From contig NZ_AP028664.1 of NCBI RefSeq assembly GCF_041154455.1, positions 1,613,001 through 1,677,000 of the forward strand: a DNA stretch of 64,000 bases, read 5' to 3'. Under the pieces are notes generated by a model. It made no database searches. It was not told the DNA's origin and was given only the letters and a program-made list of their open reading frames with translations. Both the position numbers and the translations under genes were made by a program. This document shows positions 36,693-47,783 of the stretch, piece by piece. Numbering within the stretch: position 1 is the first letter of the stretch; every line of letters starts with the position of its first letter. The stretch is from Variovorax sp. V213. GTDB lineage: Bacteria > Pseudomonadota > Gammaproteobacteria > Burkholderiales > Burkholderiaceae_C.

Positions 36693-37781
36693 TTACTTCA
36701 GGTCGTCGGCAATGACCTGGACGATGCGCTGTGCGTTGGCCGAGGTTTCGGGCGCGCCGGATTCGTTCAGGACCGAGACGGTGGTGCTCTCGCCCTGGCC
36801 CTTCACCAGAATGCGGAATTTGATCGGGGACTCGTTCTTGCTCGAGCTGCCGAACAGCTTGCCGAAGAAGCCGGGTTCCTTCTTGTCGGGGTTCGGCGTC
36901 ACGTAGCGCACGTAGTAGATGCCGGCGGTGCGGTCGCGGTCTTCCACGGTGAAGCCGGTGCGGTCGAGTGCCAGGCCCACGCGGCGCCATGCGCGATCGA
37001 AGCCTTCGCTGATCTGCACGACCGGCTGGCCGCTTACGGCGGCGACGGTTGCGGTCTTGGTCGGCGCGGTGGTGGCGGCCAGGATCTTCGACTGCTCTTG
37101 CGAAACGCCGAGCTTGACCATCAGGCGGCGCAGGAACTCGGTTTCGAGTTCAGGGTCGCTCGGACGGGGCTGCCACACGGTCTGGTCCTGGCGGCTGTTG
37201 TTATAGACCTCCTGCATGCCGCGGTGGCTGATGAAGATCTCGGTGCCGGTGGGCGTGCGTTCCAGGCGGGTGCGGAAGCGGTCGAGCTCGCCGGTCGAGT
37301 AGACCGAGTCGACCAGCTTGCCCAGCGTGCCGCGGATGATGTCCTGCGGCAGCTTGGCGCGGTTCTCGGCCCAGTCGGTTTCCATGATCCCGAGGTTGCG
37401 CTGCTCGGTGGTCAGGAGGAAGCCGCTTTCCTGCCAGAAGTCTTTCACCGGGTCCCAGAGCTGGTCGGGCGAGCGGTTGACGATGATCCAGCGCTGGGTG
37501 CCCGAGCGCTCCATGCGCACGTCGCCGATGTTGGCCACCGCGGTGGGAACGCCCGGCGCGTTGGCAACGCCGGCCTGGTAGGCGTTGGCCGTGACCGCGC
37601 CGCCCGGCACCGCATAGCGGTTTTCGCGCGAAAGCTGCGACAGGTCGGGGGGGACTTCGAGCGTCGGGGCCTTGCCGGCGCTCTTGTAGTCGATCTTGTC
37701 GCTCTCGAGGACGGAGCAGGCGGCGAGACTGACAACGAGGGCCAGCAGTGCGAATCGCGAGATGTGCGAAAGGTTCTTCAA
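36693..37781 (-). CDS. bamC: Outer membrane protein assembly factor BamC (NlpB)
   Basis: 362 residues from a TTG at 37779-37781 with AAGGAA at the right distance; the ATG at 37859 gives an unlikely leader. The lipobox is SLAAC, followed by the family's unstructured start (LESDKIDYKSAGKAPTLEVPPDLSQL) that binds BamD. Two helix-grip domains follow (WIIVNRSPDQLWDPVKDFW; VVQISEGFDRAWRRVGLALD). It is part of the BAM complex. dapA lies upstream, the dapA-bamC order known from E. coli. Confidence 0.92.
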   Translation of the reverse strand: MKNLSHISRFALLALVVSLAACSVLESDKIDYKSAGKAPTLEVPPDLSQLSRENRYAVPGGAVTANAYQAGVANAPGVPTAVANIGDVRMERSGTQRWIIVNRSPDQLWDPVKDFWQESGFLLTTEQRNLGIMETDWAENRAKLPQDIIRGTLGKLVDSVYSTGELDRFRTRLERTPTGTEIFISHRGMQEVYNNSRQDQTVWQPRPSDPELETEFLRRLMVKLGVSQEQSKILAATTAPTKTATVAAVSGQPVVQISEGFDRAWRRVGLALDRTGFTVEDRDRTAGIYYVRYVTPNPDKKEPGFFGKLFGSSSKNESPIKFRILVKGQGESTTVSVLNESGAPETSANAQRIVQVIADDLK

Positions 37782-37928
37782 CGTCGTCTTCCTTGTTGGA
37801 ATGGGTTCGATCAATCTAGGGGCCGCATTGCCCGCACTCTCTGAGCACGGTTCGGGCAAAAGGTTGCTTGACCTTGGTGCGGCAGGCGAAAAAGAAGTGC
37901 AGGGGGTGTCGGGGAGCGGCGAGCCGGC

Positions 37929-38819
37929 TCAGCCCTTGAGCAGGCCGGTGGCGCGCAGGGCGGCCTCGACCACGGGCTGGTTCGTTTCGGCCAGTTCGGT
38001 GAGTGGCAGCCGCAGCGTGCCGCCGCACAGGCCGAGCCTGGACATGGCCCACTTGACCGGAATCGGATTGGGCTCGACGAACAGGTGGCGATGCAGCGGC
38101 ATGAGCTCGAACTGGATCTCCATGGCGCGCCGCACGTCGCCTGCGATGGCTGCAACGCACAGCTCGTGCATCTTGCGCGGCGCGATGTTGGCCGTGACGC
38201 TGATGTTGCCCTGGCCGCCGCAGAGCATGAGGGCCACGGCGGTCGGATCGTCGCCCGAATACACGGCAAAGTGCTTGGGCAGGTCGCGGATGAGCCACTG
38301 CGCGCGCTCGATGTTGCCGGTGGCTTCCTTGATGCCGATGATGCCCGGCACCTGGGCCAGGCGCAGCACGGTGTCGTGCGCCATATCGGCCACGGTGCGG
38401 CCGGGCACGTTGTACAGCACGGTGGGCAGGTCGCCCACGGCTTCGGCAATGGCCTTGAAGTGCTGGTACTGGCCTTCTTGCGTCGGCTTGTTGTAGTAGG
38501 GCACGACCTGCAGCTGCGAATCGGCACCCACGCCCTTGGCGAAGCGGGCGAGCTCGATGGCTTCCTTGGTCGAGTTGGCGCCGCAGCCGGCCATCACGGG
38601 CACGCGGCCCTTGGCCTGCTCGACCGCGACGCGGATGATTTCGCAATGCTCTTCCACGTCGACCGTGGGCGATTCGCCGGTGGTGCCGACCACGCCGAGG
38701 CAGTCGGTGCCTTCGTCGATGTGCCAATCGATCAGCCGGCGCAGGGCGGGATAGTCGACACTGCCGTCGTCGTGCATCGGCGTGACGAGAGCGACGATGC
38801 TGCCTGTCAGTTGCTCCAA
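37929..38819 (-). CDS. dapA: 4-hydroxy-tetrahydrodipicolinate synthase DapA
   Basis: 296 residues from a TTG at 38817-38819; there is no ATG at the expected place and LEQLTGSIVALVTPM is the normal start. GTTGES (45-50), Y136 (VLYNVPGR) and the Schiff-base lysine K164 (GIKEATGN) correspond to the E. coli active site. It condenses pyruvate with aspartate semialdehyde in lysine and diaminopimelate synthesis. bamC follows after 147 bases on the same strand. Confidence 0.96.
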   Translation of the reverse strand: MEQLTGSIVALVTPMHDDGSVDYPALRRLIDWHIDEGTDCLGVVGTTGESPTVDVEEHCEIIRVAVEQAKGRVPVMAGCGANSTKEAIELARFAKGVGADSQLQVVPYYNKPTQEGQYQHFKAIAEAVGDLPTVLYNVPGRTVADMAHDTVLRLAQVPGIIGIKEATGNIERAQWLIRDLPKHFAVYSGDDPTAVALMLCGGQGNISVTANIAPRKMHELCVAAIAGDVRRAMEIQFELMPLHRHLFVEPNPIPVKWAMSRLGLCGGTLRLPLTELAETNQPVVEAALRATGLLKG

Positions 38820-38898
38820 GGGGGAATCTCTCTGTCGGTGGACGAAAGCGCCGATTCTACTTACTCCGTGGTCGGGGGAAACCGGCCCCCCGGTGGGG

Positions 38899-39468
38899 TC
38901 AGTTTCCCCGCAGCGGATGGCGTGCAGGCTGGCCCGAACCGGCCTCGCCGGCACGGACGGCCGCAATGCGCTGAACGAAGCGCGGCGGCTCGGCAAGAAA
39001 GCCGTCTTCATAGGCCACCACGCGCAGTTCCCGGCAGGCGGCCAGCAGTTCGCCGGGCTGCAGGAGGAAGTCCGGGCGCGAGGGCTTGCCCACGCTTTCG
39101 TTTCCGGCGGCAAAGGTCTCGTAGAGCAGCACGCCACCCGGCGCGACTGCGGCCACGATGTCCGCCATGCGCGGCCGCCACAGGTAGTTGGTCACGACCA
39201 CCGCGCCGAAAGCCTCGCCGGCGAAAGGCCAGGGGCCGGACTCGATGTCGGCGGTCAGGGTATGGCCGAAGGCACTTGCGGCCTGGGTGGCTTCCGGTGA
39301 GCGATCGACGCCGGTGACCGCATGCCCGCGCCCCGCGAACCATTGCATGTGCCGTCCCTGGCCGCAGGCCACGTCGAGCACGGTGGCGCCGGGCGCGAGC
39401 AGGTGCGACCACTTCACGATCCATTCCGAGGGTGCCAGCCCGGCGTGCGGGTTTGCCATGTCTTTCAT
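38899..39468 (-). CDS. Class I SAM-dependent methyltransferase
   Basis: 189 residues from the ATG at 39466-39468; a second ATG three codons in is equally possible. Motif I is VLDVACGQGRHM, followed by VTGVDRSPEA (acidic ribose-binding residue) and VVVTNYLWRPRM. The protein is short and single-domain, with TehB-like overall form. The substrate is unknown. It lies downstream of an MFS carrier and a tiny membrane ORF on the same strand. Confidence 0.88.
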   Translation of the reverse strand: MKDMANPHAGLAPSEWIVKWSHLLAPGATVLDVACGQGRHMQWFAGRGHAVTGVDRSPEATQAASAFGHTLTADIESGPWPFAGEAFGAVVVTNYLWRPRMADIVAAVAPGGVLLYETFAAGNESVGKPSRPDFLLQPGELLAACRELRVVAYEDGFLAEPPRFVQRIAAVRAGEAGSGQPARHPLRGN

Positions 39469-39473
39469 GGCGA

Positions 39474-39626
39474 TCAGAAGCAGGACCAGACCTGGTCGAC
39501 CAGCGTCACGAGAAAACCCGGCTGAACGTAGAGCGCGAAAACCCCGCCCAGCGCCGCCAGCGCGCCGGCCAGCCAGCCGGCATGCACGAGGCGATGGCGC
39601 AACTGCGCAGTCATATGGGTTGCCAT
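39474..39626 (-). CDS. Small single-helix membrane protein (candidate)
   Basis: A 50-residue frame starts at ATG 39624-39626 (or 39612-39614) and ends 5 bases before the methyltransferase start. The protein has a basic start (QLRHRLVHAG), a hydrophobic helix (WLAGALAALGGVFALYV) and a short tail ending DQVWSCF. It fits exactly between the MFS and methyltransferase genes with gaps of 9 and 5 bases, which argues for a real gene in the operon. No homologue is recognised. Confidence 0.5.
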   Translation of the reverse strand: MATHMTAQLRHRLVHAGWLAGALAALGGVFALYVQPGFLVTLVDQVWSCF

Positions 39627-39635
39627 TCTCCGCCG

Positions 39636-40859
39636 TCAGCCGGGCACGACGGCCGGCCGGACGCCGCGCCCGATGGCGCCTTCCTTGACCGGCAGGTTGA
39701 TCAGCGCCGCGAACACGCCCAGGGCAATCGCGATGTACCAGACGATGTCGTAGCTGCCCGTGGTGTCGTACAGGTAGCCGCCGAGCCAGACGCCGATGAA
39801 CGATCCGACCTGGTGGCTCAGGAACACAAAGCCGCTGAGCATCGACAAATGGGCGACCCCGAAGATGCCCGCGATGATCGCGTTGGTGGCGGGCACGGTC
39901 GAAAGCCAGAGAAAGCCCATGGCCGCAGAGAACACATACACACTGAGCGGCGAGATCGGCACCAGCAGAAACAGCACGATCGAGACCGCCCGCGCAAGGT
40001 AGATGGCCGCCAGGATCTTGCGCTTGGCCAGCTTCTGCCCCAGCAGCCCGACCGTGTAGGTGCCGAACACGTTGAAAAGCCCGATCAGCGCCAGCGCGTA
40101 GCCCGCCACGTCGGCCGCCAGGCGCTGGTCGCGCAGGTAGGTCGGCATGTGGATGCCGATGAACGCAAGCTGGAAGCCGCAGACGAAGTAGCCGGCCATC
40201 AGCAGGCCGAAGCTCGGGTAGCGGAAGGCCTCGCCCACAGCCTGCAGCACGGATTGCTCGCGGTGTCCGGCCAGCGCCCCGCGCTGCGGTTCGCGCAGGC
40301 CGAAGGCCAGCGGCACGATCACCAGCGCCAGCACCGCCACCACCGCCAGCGCGGTCTGCCAGCCCAGGTGGCCGATCAAGCGGCCCTCGATGGGCGCCAT
40401 CAGGAACTGGCCGAACGAGCCGGCCGCCGCCGCCACGCCCATGGCCCACGAGCGCCGCTCGGCCGGAATCTGGCGCCCGATCACGCCGTAGACGACCGCA
40501 TAGGTCGTGCCCGCCTGCGCCGCGCCGATCAGCACGCCGGCGCTGAGCGTGAACAGCAGCGGCGTGGGCGAATACGCCATGCCCAGCAGGCCCAGCGCAT
40601 AGAACGCCGTGCCCGCGACCAGGACCCGGAAGGCGCCGAAGCGGTCGGCCACCATGCCCGCGAACACGCCGAAGATGCCCCACGACAGATTCTGCACGGC
40701 CAGCGCGAACGAGAAGGTCTGGCGCGTCCAGTCCTGCGCCTGCGTGATCGGCTGCAGCCAGAGGCCAAAGCCGTGTCGGATGCCCATCGAAAGCGTGACG
40801 ATCATGGCGCCGCAGATCAGCACCTGCTTGATCGAGAGAGTGGGAGCGGAGGCTTGCAT
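39636..40859 (-). CDS. MFS transporter (oxalate/formate antiporter-like)
   Basis: 407 residues from the ATG at 40857-40859, with twelve hydrophobic helices. The A-motif region reads GMVADRFGAFRVL between helices 2 and 3, and the short opening GIRHGFGLWLQPITQ is typical of the OFA/monocarboxylate group. A central loop after helix 6 has REPQRGALAGHREQ. The substrate is probably a small organic acid, but sequence does not show which. It is divergent from parE across 208 bases. Confidence 0.88.
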   Translation of the reverse strand: MQASAPTLSIKQVLICGAMIVTLSMGIRHGFGLWLQPITQAQDWTRQTFSFALAVQNLSWGIFGVFAGMVADRFGAFRVLVAGTAFYALGLLGMAYSPTPLLFTLSAGVLIGAAQAGTTYAVVYGVIGRQIPAERRSWAMGVAAAAGSFGQFLMAPIEGRLIGHLGWQTALAVVAVLALVIVPLAFGLREPQRGALAGHREQSVLQAVGEAFRYPSFGLLMAGYFVCGFQLAFIGIHMPTYLRDQRLAADVAGYALALIGLFNVFGTYTVGLLGQKLAKRKILAAIYLARAVSIVLFLLVPISPLSVYVFSAAMGFLWLSTVPATNAIIAGIFGVAHLSMLSGFVFLSHQVGSFIGVWLGGYLYDTTGSYDIVWYIAIALGVFAALINLPVKEGAIGRGVRPAVVPG

Positions 40860-40931
40860 GGCGTCGAATGTAGCGACTTGCGTCCTCTGGCAGGCGGAGG
40901 GGCGTCGCGTCATTGATGATTTATAGCCACG

Positions 40932-40958
40932 GCTTTGATGCGCCCCGGGCATCAAAGC
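40932..40958. repeat. Nine-base inverted repeat in the MFS-parE gap
   Basis: GCTTTGATG (40932-40940) pairs with CATCAAAGC (40950-40958) around CGCCCCGGG. It follows ATTTATAGCCAC (40919-40930), which resembles the AT-rich elements in coaBC and DUF455. No T tract follows, so not a terminator; possibly a regulatory site or a repeat remnant. Confidence 0.4.
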
Positions 40959-41067
40959 AGACCGGCACCGTGAACGCCTCGAAATTCGACGGCATGAAGG
41001 AGCGGCCGGGCGATGTTCCTGTATGGGTATCCAGTCATTTCGGTTCGACTGACTACAATCCGCCCCC

Positions 41068-43065
<1,998 letters not shown>

Positions 43066-43091
43066 CCACCCTCGTGAAAATTTCAGATTTC

Positions 43092-43970
43092 ATGCGTCCG
43101 TTGTTCCTGGCCCTGCTGCTTTTTTGCACGCAGCAGGGGCTTGCGCACGCCGCTGACATCTACGGCTACATCGACAGCAAGGGCGTGGCCCATTTCGCGG
43201 CGGAAAAGATCGACGAGCGCTATCAGATCTTCTTTCGCCGCGGCCAGAGTTTCGACACCTCGCAGGGCGTGGCGCCGTTCGGGCGCGGCGGGCGCAAGCT
43301 CGATGGAAAGGTGCCGCAGGCGTCGCAGACCCTGCTTGCTCTTTTCGAGGCCTCACCGAGCTACAAGACCGCGAAGGCCGCGTTGCGCGATGCGGCGGAC
43401 AAGCATTCGATCGACTACGAATTGCTGCAGGCGCTGATCGCGACCGAATCGGGCTTCGATGCGCAGGCCGTGTCGCCCAAGGGCGCGATGGGGCTCATGC
43501 AGCTCATGCCGGCCACCGCGCAGCGCTATGGCGTCTCGGCGGACAAGCGCAGCACCATCGAGAAGAAGCTGTTCGATCCGCGCGTCAACATCGCCGCGGG
43601 CTCGCGCTATTTGCGTGACCTGATCGCCATGTTCCCGGGCCAGATCGAACTGGCGCTGGCCGCCTACAACGCCGGCGAGGGCGCCGTGCAGCGCGCAGGC
43701 AACAAGATTCCGAACTACAAGGAAACTCAGAACTACGTGCAGACGGTGTTGCAGCTCTATGCGTACTTGAAGCCCTCGGCAACGCTGGGTGGCGGCGCGC
43801 GCGGCGGCAAGGCACCGGGGCGCATCCGCATGGAGCTCACGGTGCCGAAGGGCGGTGCCCTGGGCCGTGGCAACATGCCGCCCGATTCACCGAGCGGCAT
43901 GCCGGCGATGCCCGAGATGCCCGAGCAGCCGACGGTGCTGGACGGCGCAGCGGACGCGCCGGTGTCCTGA
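43092..43970 (+). CDS. Lytic transglycosylase (SLT family) with DUF4124-like N-terminus
   Basis: 292 residues from the ATG at 43092; a GTG a few codons upstream is possible. The signal peptide ends LAHAAD; then a short DUF4124-like piece (IYGYIDSKGVAHFAAEK). The SLT domain has the catalytic E119 in ALIATESGFDAQAVSPKGAM, then GLMQLMPATAQRYGV and AAYNAGEGAV. It cleaves glycan strands in the periplasm. A P/G-rich tail follows. It lies between parE and a Kelch protein gene. Confidence 0.92.
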   Translation: MRPLFLALLLFCTQQGLAHAADIYGYIDSKGVAHFAAEKIDERYQIFFRRGQSFDTSQGVAPFGRGGRKLDGKVPQASQTLLALFEASPSYKTAKAALRDAADKHSIDYELLQALIATESGFDAQAVSPKGAMGLMQLMPATAQRYGVSADKRSTIEKKLFDPRVNIAAGSRYLRDLIAMFPGQIELALAAYNAGEGAVQRAGNKIPNYKETQNYVQTVLQLYAYLKPSATLGGGARGGKAPGRIRMELTVPKGGALGRGNMPPDSPSGMPAMPEMPEQPTVLDGAADAPVS

Positions 43971-44010
43971 TGCCGCATTCGTGCTTTCCTCGCCGATGAA
44001 GGAGTCCGCC

Positions 44011-45132
44011 ATGCACCGCCGAAGCTTCGTCCTCGCGACAGCTGCCTGCGCGCTGGCGGGCACGGCGCGCGCGCAGCATGCGGCCCCGCACGACACCCTG
44101 CCCGTGGCGCCTTCCTCGAACGAGCCGTATGCGCGGCTGCAAGGCGGCGTGCCACACCACATGACGCCCGAGCAGGAGGCGCAGCGCGTCACCGAGAGCC
44201 CCGCACCGGCCGGCTCCGCCGGACGCTGGGTGCCGCGCGCGGCACTGCCGATTCCGCGCAGCGAGATGGCCTGGGCCACGGCGGCCCAGGGGCGCATGCA
44301 CGTGGTCGGCGGCTATGGCGAGGGCGCGGTCAACCGCGACTACCACCACATCTACGACCCCAAGGCCGACCGCTGGCTGGACGGCGCGCCGTTGCCGCGC
44401 GGCGCCAACCATGTCGCGGTGACGGCCGATGACGGGCGCGTGTATGCGCTTGGCGGTTTCGTCGAACAGAACCGCCGCTCCGACACCAACGCCTACGTCT
44501 ACGAGATCGCGGCCAACCGCTGGACCGCCATCGCGCCGTTGCCGCGACCGCGCGGCGCCGCGGCATCCGTGATGCTTGGCGGCGCTCTGCACCTGATCGG
44601 CGGCGCTTCCGAGCCCGCGGCCGAGCGCGCCAGCGTGGGCTGGCACGAGGTCTACGACCCGAAGGCCGACCGCTGGTCGAGCGCCAAGCCGCTGCCCGGC
44701 GCGCGCGACCACGTGGGCTGCGTGGCGCACGGCGGCCAGATCCACGTGATCGGCGGGCGCTTCAACACCTTCGAATACAACACCGACCTGCACCACGCCT
44801 ACCTGCCCGCGCGCGACACCTGGGAGCTGCGCTCGCCGCTGCCCACCGCGCGATCGGGCCATGGGCTCGTGGTGTATCGCGGCCGCTTCTTCGCCATGGG
44901 CGGGGAGGGCGGCTTCCTGGCGGGCGGCGTGCCGCGCCAGGCCAAGGTGTTCGGCCAGATGGAAAGCTACGATCCCGTGGCCGACACCTGGCAGCGCCAC
45001 GCACCGATGACCACGCCGCGGCACGCCGTCGGTGCCGCGGTGATCGGCGACTGGATCTACGTGGCCGGCGGCGGCGCGGTGCTCGGCGGCTCCGTGCAGT
45101 CCGCGGTGCACGAGGCTTTCACACTAGGCTGA
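44011..45132 (+). CDS. Kelch-repeat protein with Tat-type signal peptide
   Basis: 373 residues from the ATG at 44011, with AAGGAG upstream. MHRRSFVLATAACALAGTARA is a twin-arginine style signal peptide. Six GG-containing Kelch units can be counted (VVGGYGEG, ALGGFVEQ, LIGGASEP, VIGGRFN, AMGGEGG, VAGGGAVL), each followed by a Y/W pattern such as YDPKADRW, which predicts a six-bladed beta-propeller in the periplasm. Ligand or activity is unknown. Its place between the two topoisomerase IV genes looks incidental. Confidence 0.85.
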   Translation: MHRRSFVLATAACALAGTARAQHAAPHDTLPVAPSSNEPYARLQGGVPHHMTPEQEAQRVTESPAPAGSAGRWVPRAALPIPRSEMAWATAAQGRMHVVGGYGEGAVNRDYHHIYDPKADRWLDGAPLPRGANHVAVTADDGRVYALGGFVEQNRRSDTNAYVYEIAANRWTAIAPLPRPRGAAASVMLGGALHLIGGASEPAAERASVGWHEVYDPKADRWSSAKPLPGARDHVGCVAHGGQIHVIGGRFNTFEYNTDLHHAYLPARDTWELRSPLPTARSGHGLVVYRGRFFAMGGEGGFLAGGVPRQAKVFGQMESYDPVADTWQRHAPMTTPRHAVGAAVIGDWIYVAGGGAVLGGSVQSAVHEAFTLG

Positions 45133-45179
45133 GCGAAAAAAACGCACGGCCCGCAACTGTTTCTCTTTCTCTCTTCTAC

Positions 45180-47573
45180 ATGGACTCCCAACCTCCGCTC
45201 GATCTCCAGGGTCCCACCGACGGCGACACCACCCTCACGCTGGCCGACTACGCACAAACCGCCTATCTCGAATACGCACTCAGCGTGGTCAAGGGCCGCG
45301 CACTGCCCGACGTTTCCGACGGCCAGAAGCCGGTGCAGCGGCGCATCCTCTATTCGATGTCGCGCATGGGCCTGGGCTTTGGCGGCGCCAACGGCGCCGT
45401 GGGTGCCAAGCCCGTCAAGAGCGCGCGCGTGGTAGGCGACGTGCTCGGCCGCTTCCACCCGCACAGCGACCAGGCGGCCTATGACGCGCTGGTGCGCATG
45501 GCGCAGGATTTTTCGCAGCGCTACCCGCTGGTCGACGGCCAGGGCAACTTCGGCAGCCGCGACGGCGACGGCGCCGCGGCCATGCGCTACACCGAGGCGC
45601 GGCTCGCGCGCATCACCAGCCTGCTGCTCGACGAGATCGACGAAGGCACGGTCGACTTCATTCCCAACTACGACGGCAGCACCGAAGAGCCGCGCCTCTT
45701 GCCTGCGCGCCTGCCGTTCACGCTGCTCAATGGCGCCAGCGGCATCGCCGTCGGCCTGGCCACCGAAATCCCGAGCCACAACCTGCGCGAGATCGCCGAT
45801 GCCTGCGTGGCGCTGATCAAGGCAAACGGCAAGCTCAGCGACGAGGAACTGCTGCAGATCGTGCCCGGCCCCGACTATCCCGGTGGGGCCCAGATCATCA
45901 GCGGCCCGGCCGACATCGCCGACGCCTACCGCACCGGCCGCGGCTCGCTCAAGGTGCGCGCGCGCTGGAAGATCGAAGACCTCGCGCGCGGCCAGTGGCA
46001 GCTCGTGGTCAATGAGCTGCCGCCCGGCGTCAGCACGCAGAAGGTGCTCGAAGAGATCGAGGAAATCACCAACCCGAAGGTCAAGGCCGGCAAGAAGGCA
46101 CTCTCCGCCGAGCAGACCCAGCTGAAGGCCGCGTTGCTCTCGGTGCTCGACGTGGTGCGCGACGAATCCAGCAAGGATGCCGCCGTGCGGCTGGTGTTCG
46201 AGCCCAAGACCTCGCGCATCAGCCAGGAAGAGTTCATCACCACGCTGCTCGCGCAGACCTCGCTCGAAACCTCGTCGCCGATCAACCTCACCATGGTGGG
46301 CATCGACGGCAAGCCCACGCAGAAGTCGCTGCGCCAGATGCTCAACGAGTGGATCGCGTTCCGCGCGGTCACTGTCGAGAAGCGCTCGCAGCATCGACTG
46401 GGCAAGGTGCTGGATCGCATCCACATCCTCGAAGGCCGGCAGCTGGTGCTGCTCAACATCGACGAGGTGATCGCGATCATCCGCGCGGCGGAGGACCCGA
46501 AGGCGGCACTCATTGCGCGCTTCAACCTCAGCGAACGCCAGGCCGAGGACATCCTTGAAATCCGGTTGCGCCAACTCGCGCGGCTCGAAGCCATCAAGAT
46601 CGAGCAGGAGCTCAAAGGCCTGCGCGAAGAGCAGAAGAAGCTCGAGGACATCCTGGCCAGCCCCGCCGCGCTGCGCCGCTTGCTGGTCAAGGAAATCGAG
46701 TCCGACGCCAAGACCTTCGAAGACCCGCGCCGCACGCTCATCCAGGCCGAGAAGCGCGCCGTGGCCGAAGTCAAGGTGGTCGATGAGCCCGTCACCGTCA
46801 TCGTCTCGCAGAAGGGCTGGGTCCGTGCGCAAAAGGGCTGGGCCAGCGAGAAGAACGGCGCCAACGGCTCGGCAGCGCCCGAATACAGCTTCAAGTCCGG
46901 CGACGCCCTTTATGGCGCCTTCGAGTGCCGCAGCGTCGACACGCTGCTGGTCTTCGGCAGCGCCAAGGACAAATCGGTACGCGTCTACACGGTGCCCGTG
47001 GCGTCGCTCCCCGGCGCGCGCGGCGACGGCCAACCCGTGACCACGCTCATCGAACTCGATGCCGGCACGCACGTCACGCACTTCTTCGCGGGGCCGGTGG
47101 GCGCGAGCGTGCTGCTGGCCAACACGGGCGGCTACGGCTTCATCGCCACCGTCGAGAACATGATGTCGCGCCAGCGCGGCGGCAAGGCCTTCATCGACGT
47201 GGGCGAGGGCGAGCAGCTCTGCCGGCCGTCGCTGGTGGGCGGCGCGAGCGGCGCGGAGCCGATGCCGGCGGCCACGCACGTGGCCTGCGCCTCGACCGGC
47301 GGCCGCATCCTGACCTTCGACATCACCGAGCTCAAGAGCCTGCCGAAGGGCGGCCGCGGCCTCACGCTGATCGACCTGGAGGCGAAGGACACGCTGGCGG
47401 GCGCCGCGGCCTACACGCGCAGCGTGAAGATCGAAGGCATTGGCCGCGGTGGCAAGGAGCGCGACGAGACGCTGGAGATCCGCACGCTCAACAACGCGCG
47501 CGGCAGCCGTGCACGCAAGGGCAAGGCGGCCGACCTCGGCTTCAAGCCGGCCGGCATCGTGCGGGTGTTGTGA
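45180..47573 (+). CDS. parC: DNA topoisomerase IV subunit A (ParC)
   Basis: 797 residues. The breakage-reunion domain has VSDGQKPVQRRILYSM, GDVLGRFHPHSDQAAYDAL and the catalytic tyrosine in AMRYTEARLA. The long coiled-coil arm (about 440-510) and a C-terminal beta-pinwheel complete the subunit. VGDVLGRFHPHSD corresponds to the quinolone-determining region. The stop shares a base with the next start (TGATG). Confidence 0.95.
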   Translation: MDSQPPLDLQGPTDGDTTLTLADYAQTAYLEYALSVVKGRALPDVSDGQKPVQRRILYSMSRMGLGFGGANGAVGAKPVKSARVVGDVLGRFHPHSDQAAYDALVRMAQDFSQRYPLVDGQGNFGSRDGDGAAAMRYTEARLARITSLLLDEIDEGTVDFIPNYDGSTEEPRLLPARLPFTLLNGASGIAVGLATEIPSHNLREIADACVALIKANGKLSDEELLQIVPGPDYPGGAQIISGPADIADAYRTGRGSLKVRARWKIEDLARGQWQLVVNELPPGVSTQKVLEEIEEITNPKVKAGKKALSAEQTQLKAALLSVLDVVRDESSKDAAVRLVFEPKTSRISQEEFITTLLAQTSLETSSPINLTMVGIDGKPTQKSLRQMLNEWIAFRAVTVEKRSQHRLGKVLDRIHILEGRQLVLLNIDEVIAIIRAAEDPKAALIARFNLSERQAEDILEIRLRQLARLEAIKIEQELKGLREEQKKLEDILASPAALRRLLVKEIESDAKTFEDPRRTLIQAEKRAVAEVKVVDEPVTVIVSQKGWVRAQKGWASEKNGANGSAAPEYSFKSGDALYGAFECRSVDTLLVFGSAKDKSVRVYTVPVASLPGARGDGQPVTTLIELDAGTHVTHFFAGPVGASVLLANTGGYGFIATVENMMSRQRGGKAFIDVGEGEQLCRPSLVGGASGAEPMPAATHVACASTGGRILTFDITELKSLPKGGRGLTLIDLEAKDTLAGAAAYTRSVKIEGIGRGGKERDETLEIRTLNNARGSRARKGKAADLGFKPAGIVRVL

Positions 47574-47761
47574 TGGGCGGCATCGACATCAGCGTCATCG
47601 GCCTCGTCATTGCGGTGGTCACCGGCCTTGCCAGCTTCTGGTTCGGCCGCCGCATGCGCATGAAGCGCGGGGCCAAGCAGCGCGAGAAGGACCGCATCGC
47701 GGCGCAGGCCAACGAAACCCGGCAGCAGCGCCGGGCCCGGGAGCGCAAGGAGCGCGGCTAG
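47573..47761 (+). CDS. Small membrane protein coupled to parC
   Basis: 62 residues starting within the parC stop (TGATG). One hydrophobic helix (ISVIGLVIAVVTGLASFWFG) is followed by a highly basic tail (RRMRMKRGAKQREKDR...RQQRRARERKERG) that would lie in the cytoplasm. No homologue is recognised. The exact start-stop overlap and the clean helix-plus-basic-tail form argue that it is translated. Confidence 0.6.
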   Translation: MGGIDISVIGLVIAVVTGLASFWFGRRMRMKRGAKQREKDRIAAQANETRQQRRARERKERG

Positions 47762-47783
47762 GGCCTCCTGGGGTGGGCAGGTC

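Noticed and set aside
40932..40958. Terminator in the MFS-parE gap
   Set aside because: The flanking genes are divergent, so none is needed, and no T tract follows the stem.
45057..47279. 740-residue frame antisense to parC
   Set aside because: Composition and lack of motifs mark it as a shadow of parC.
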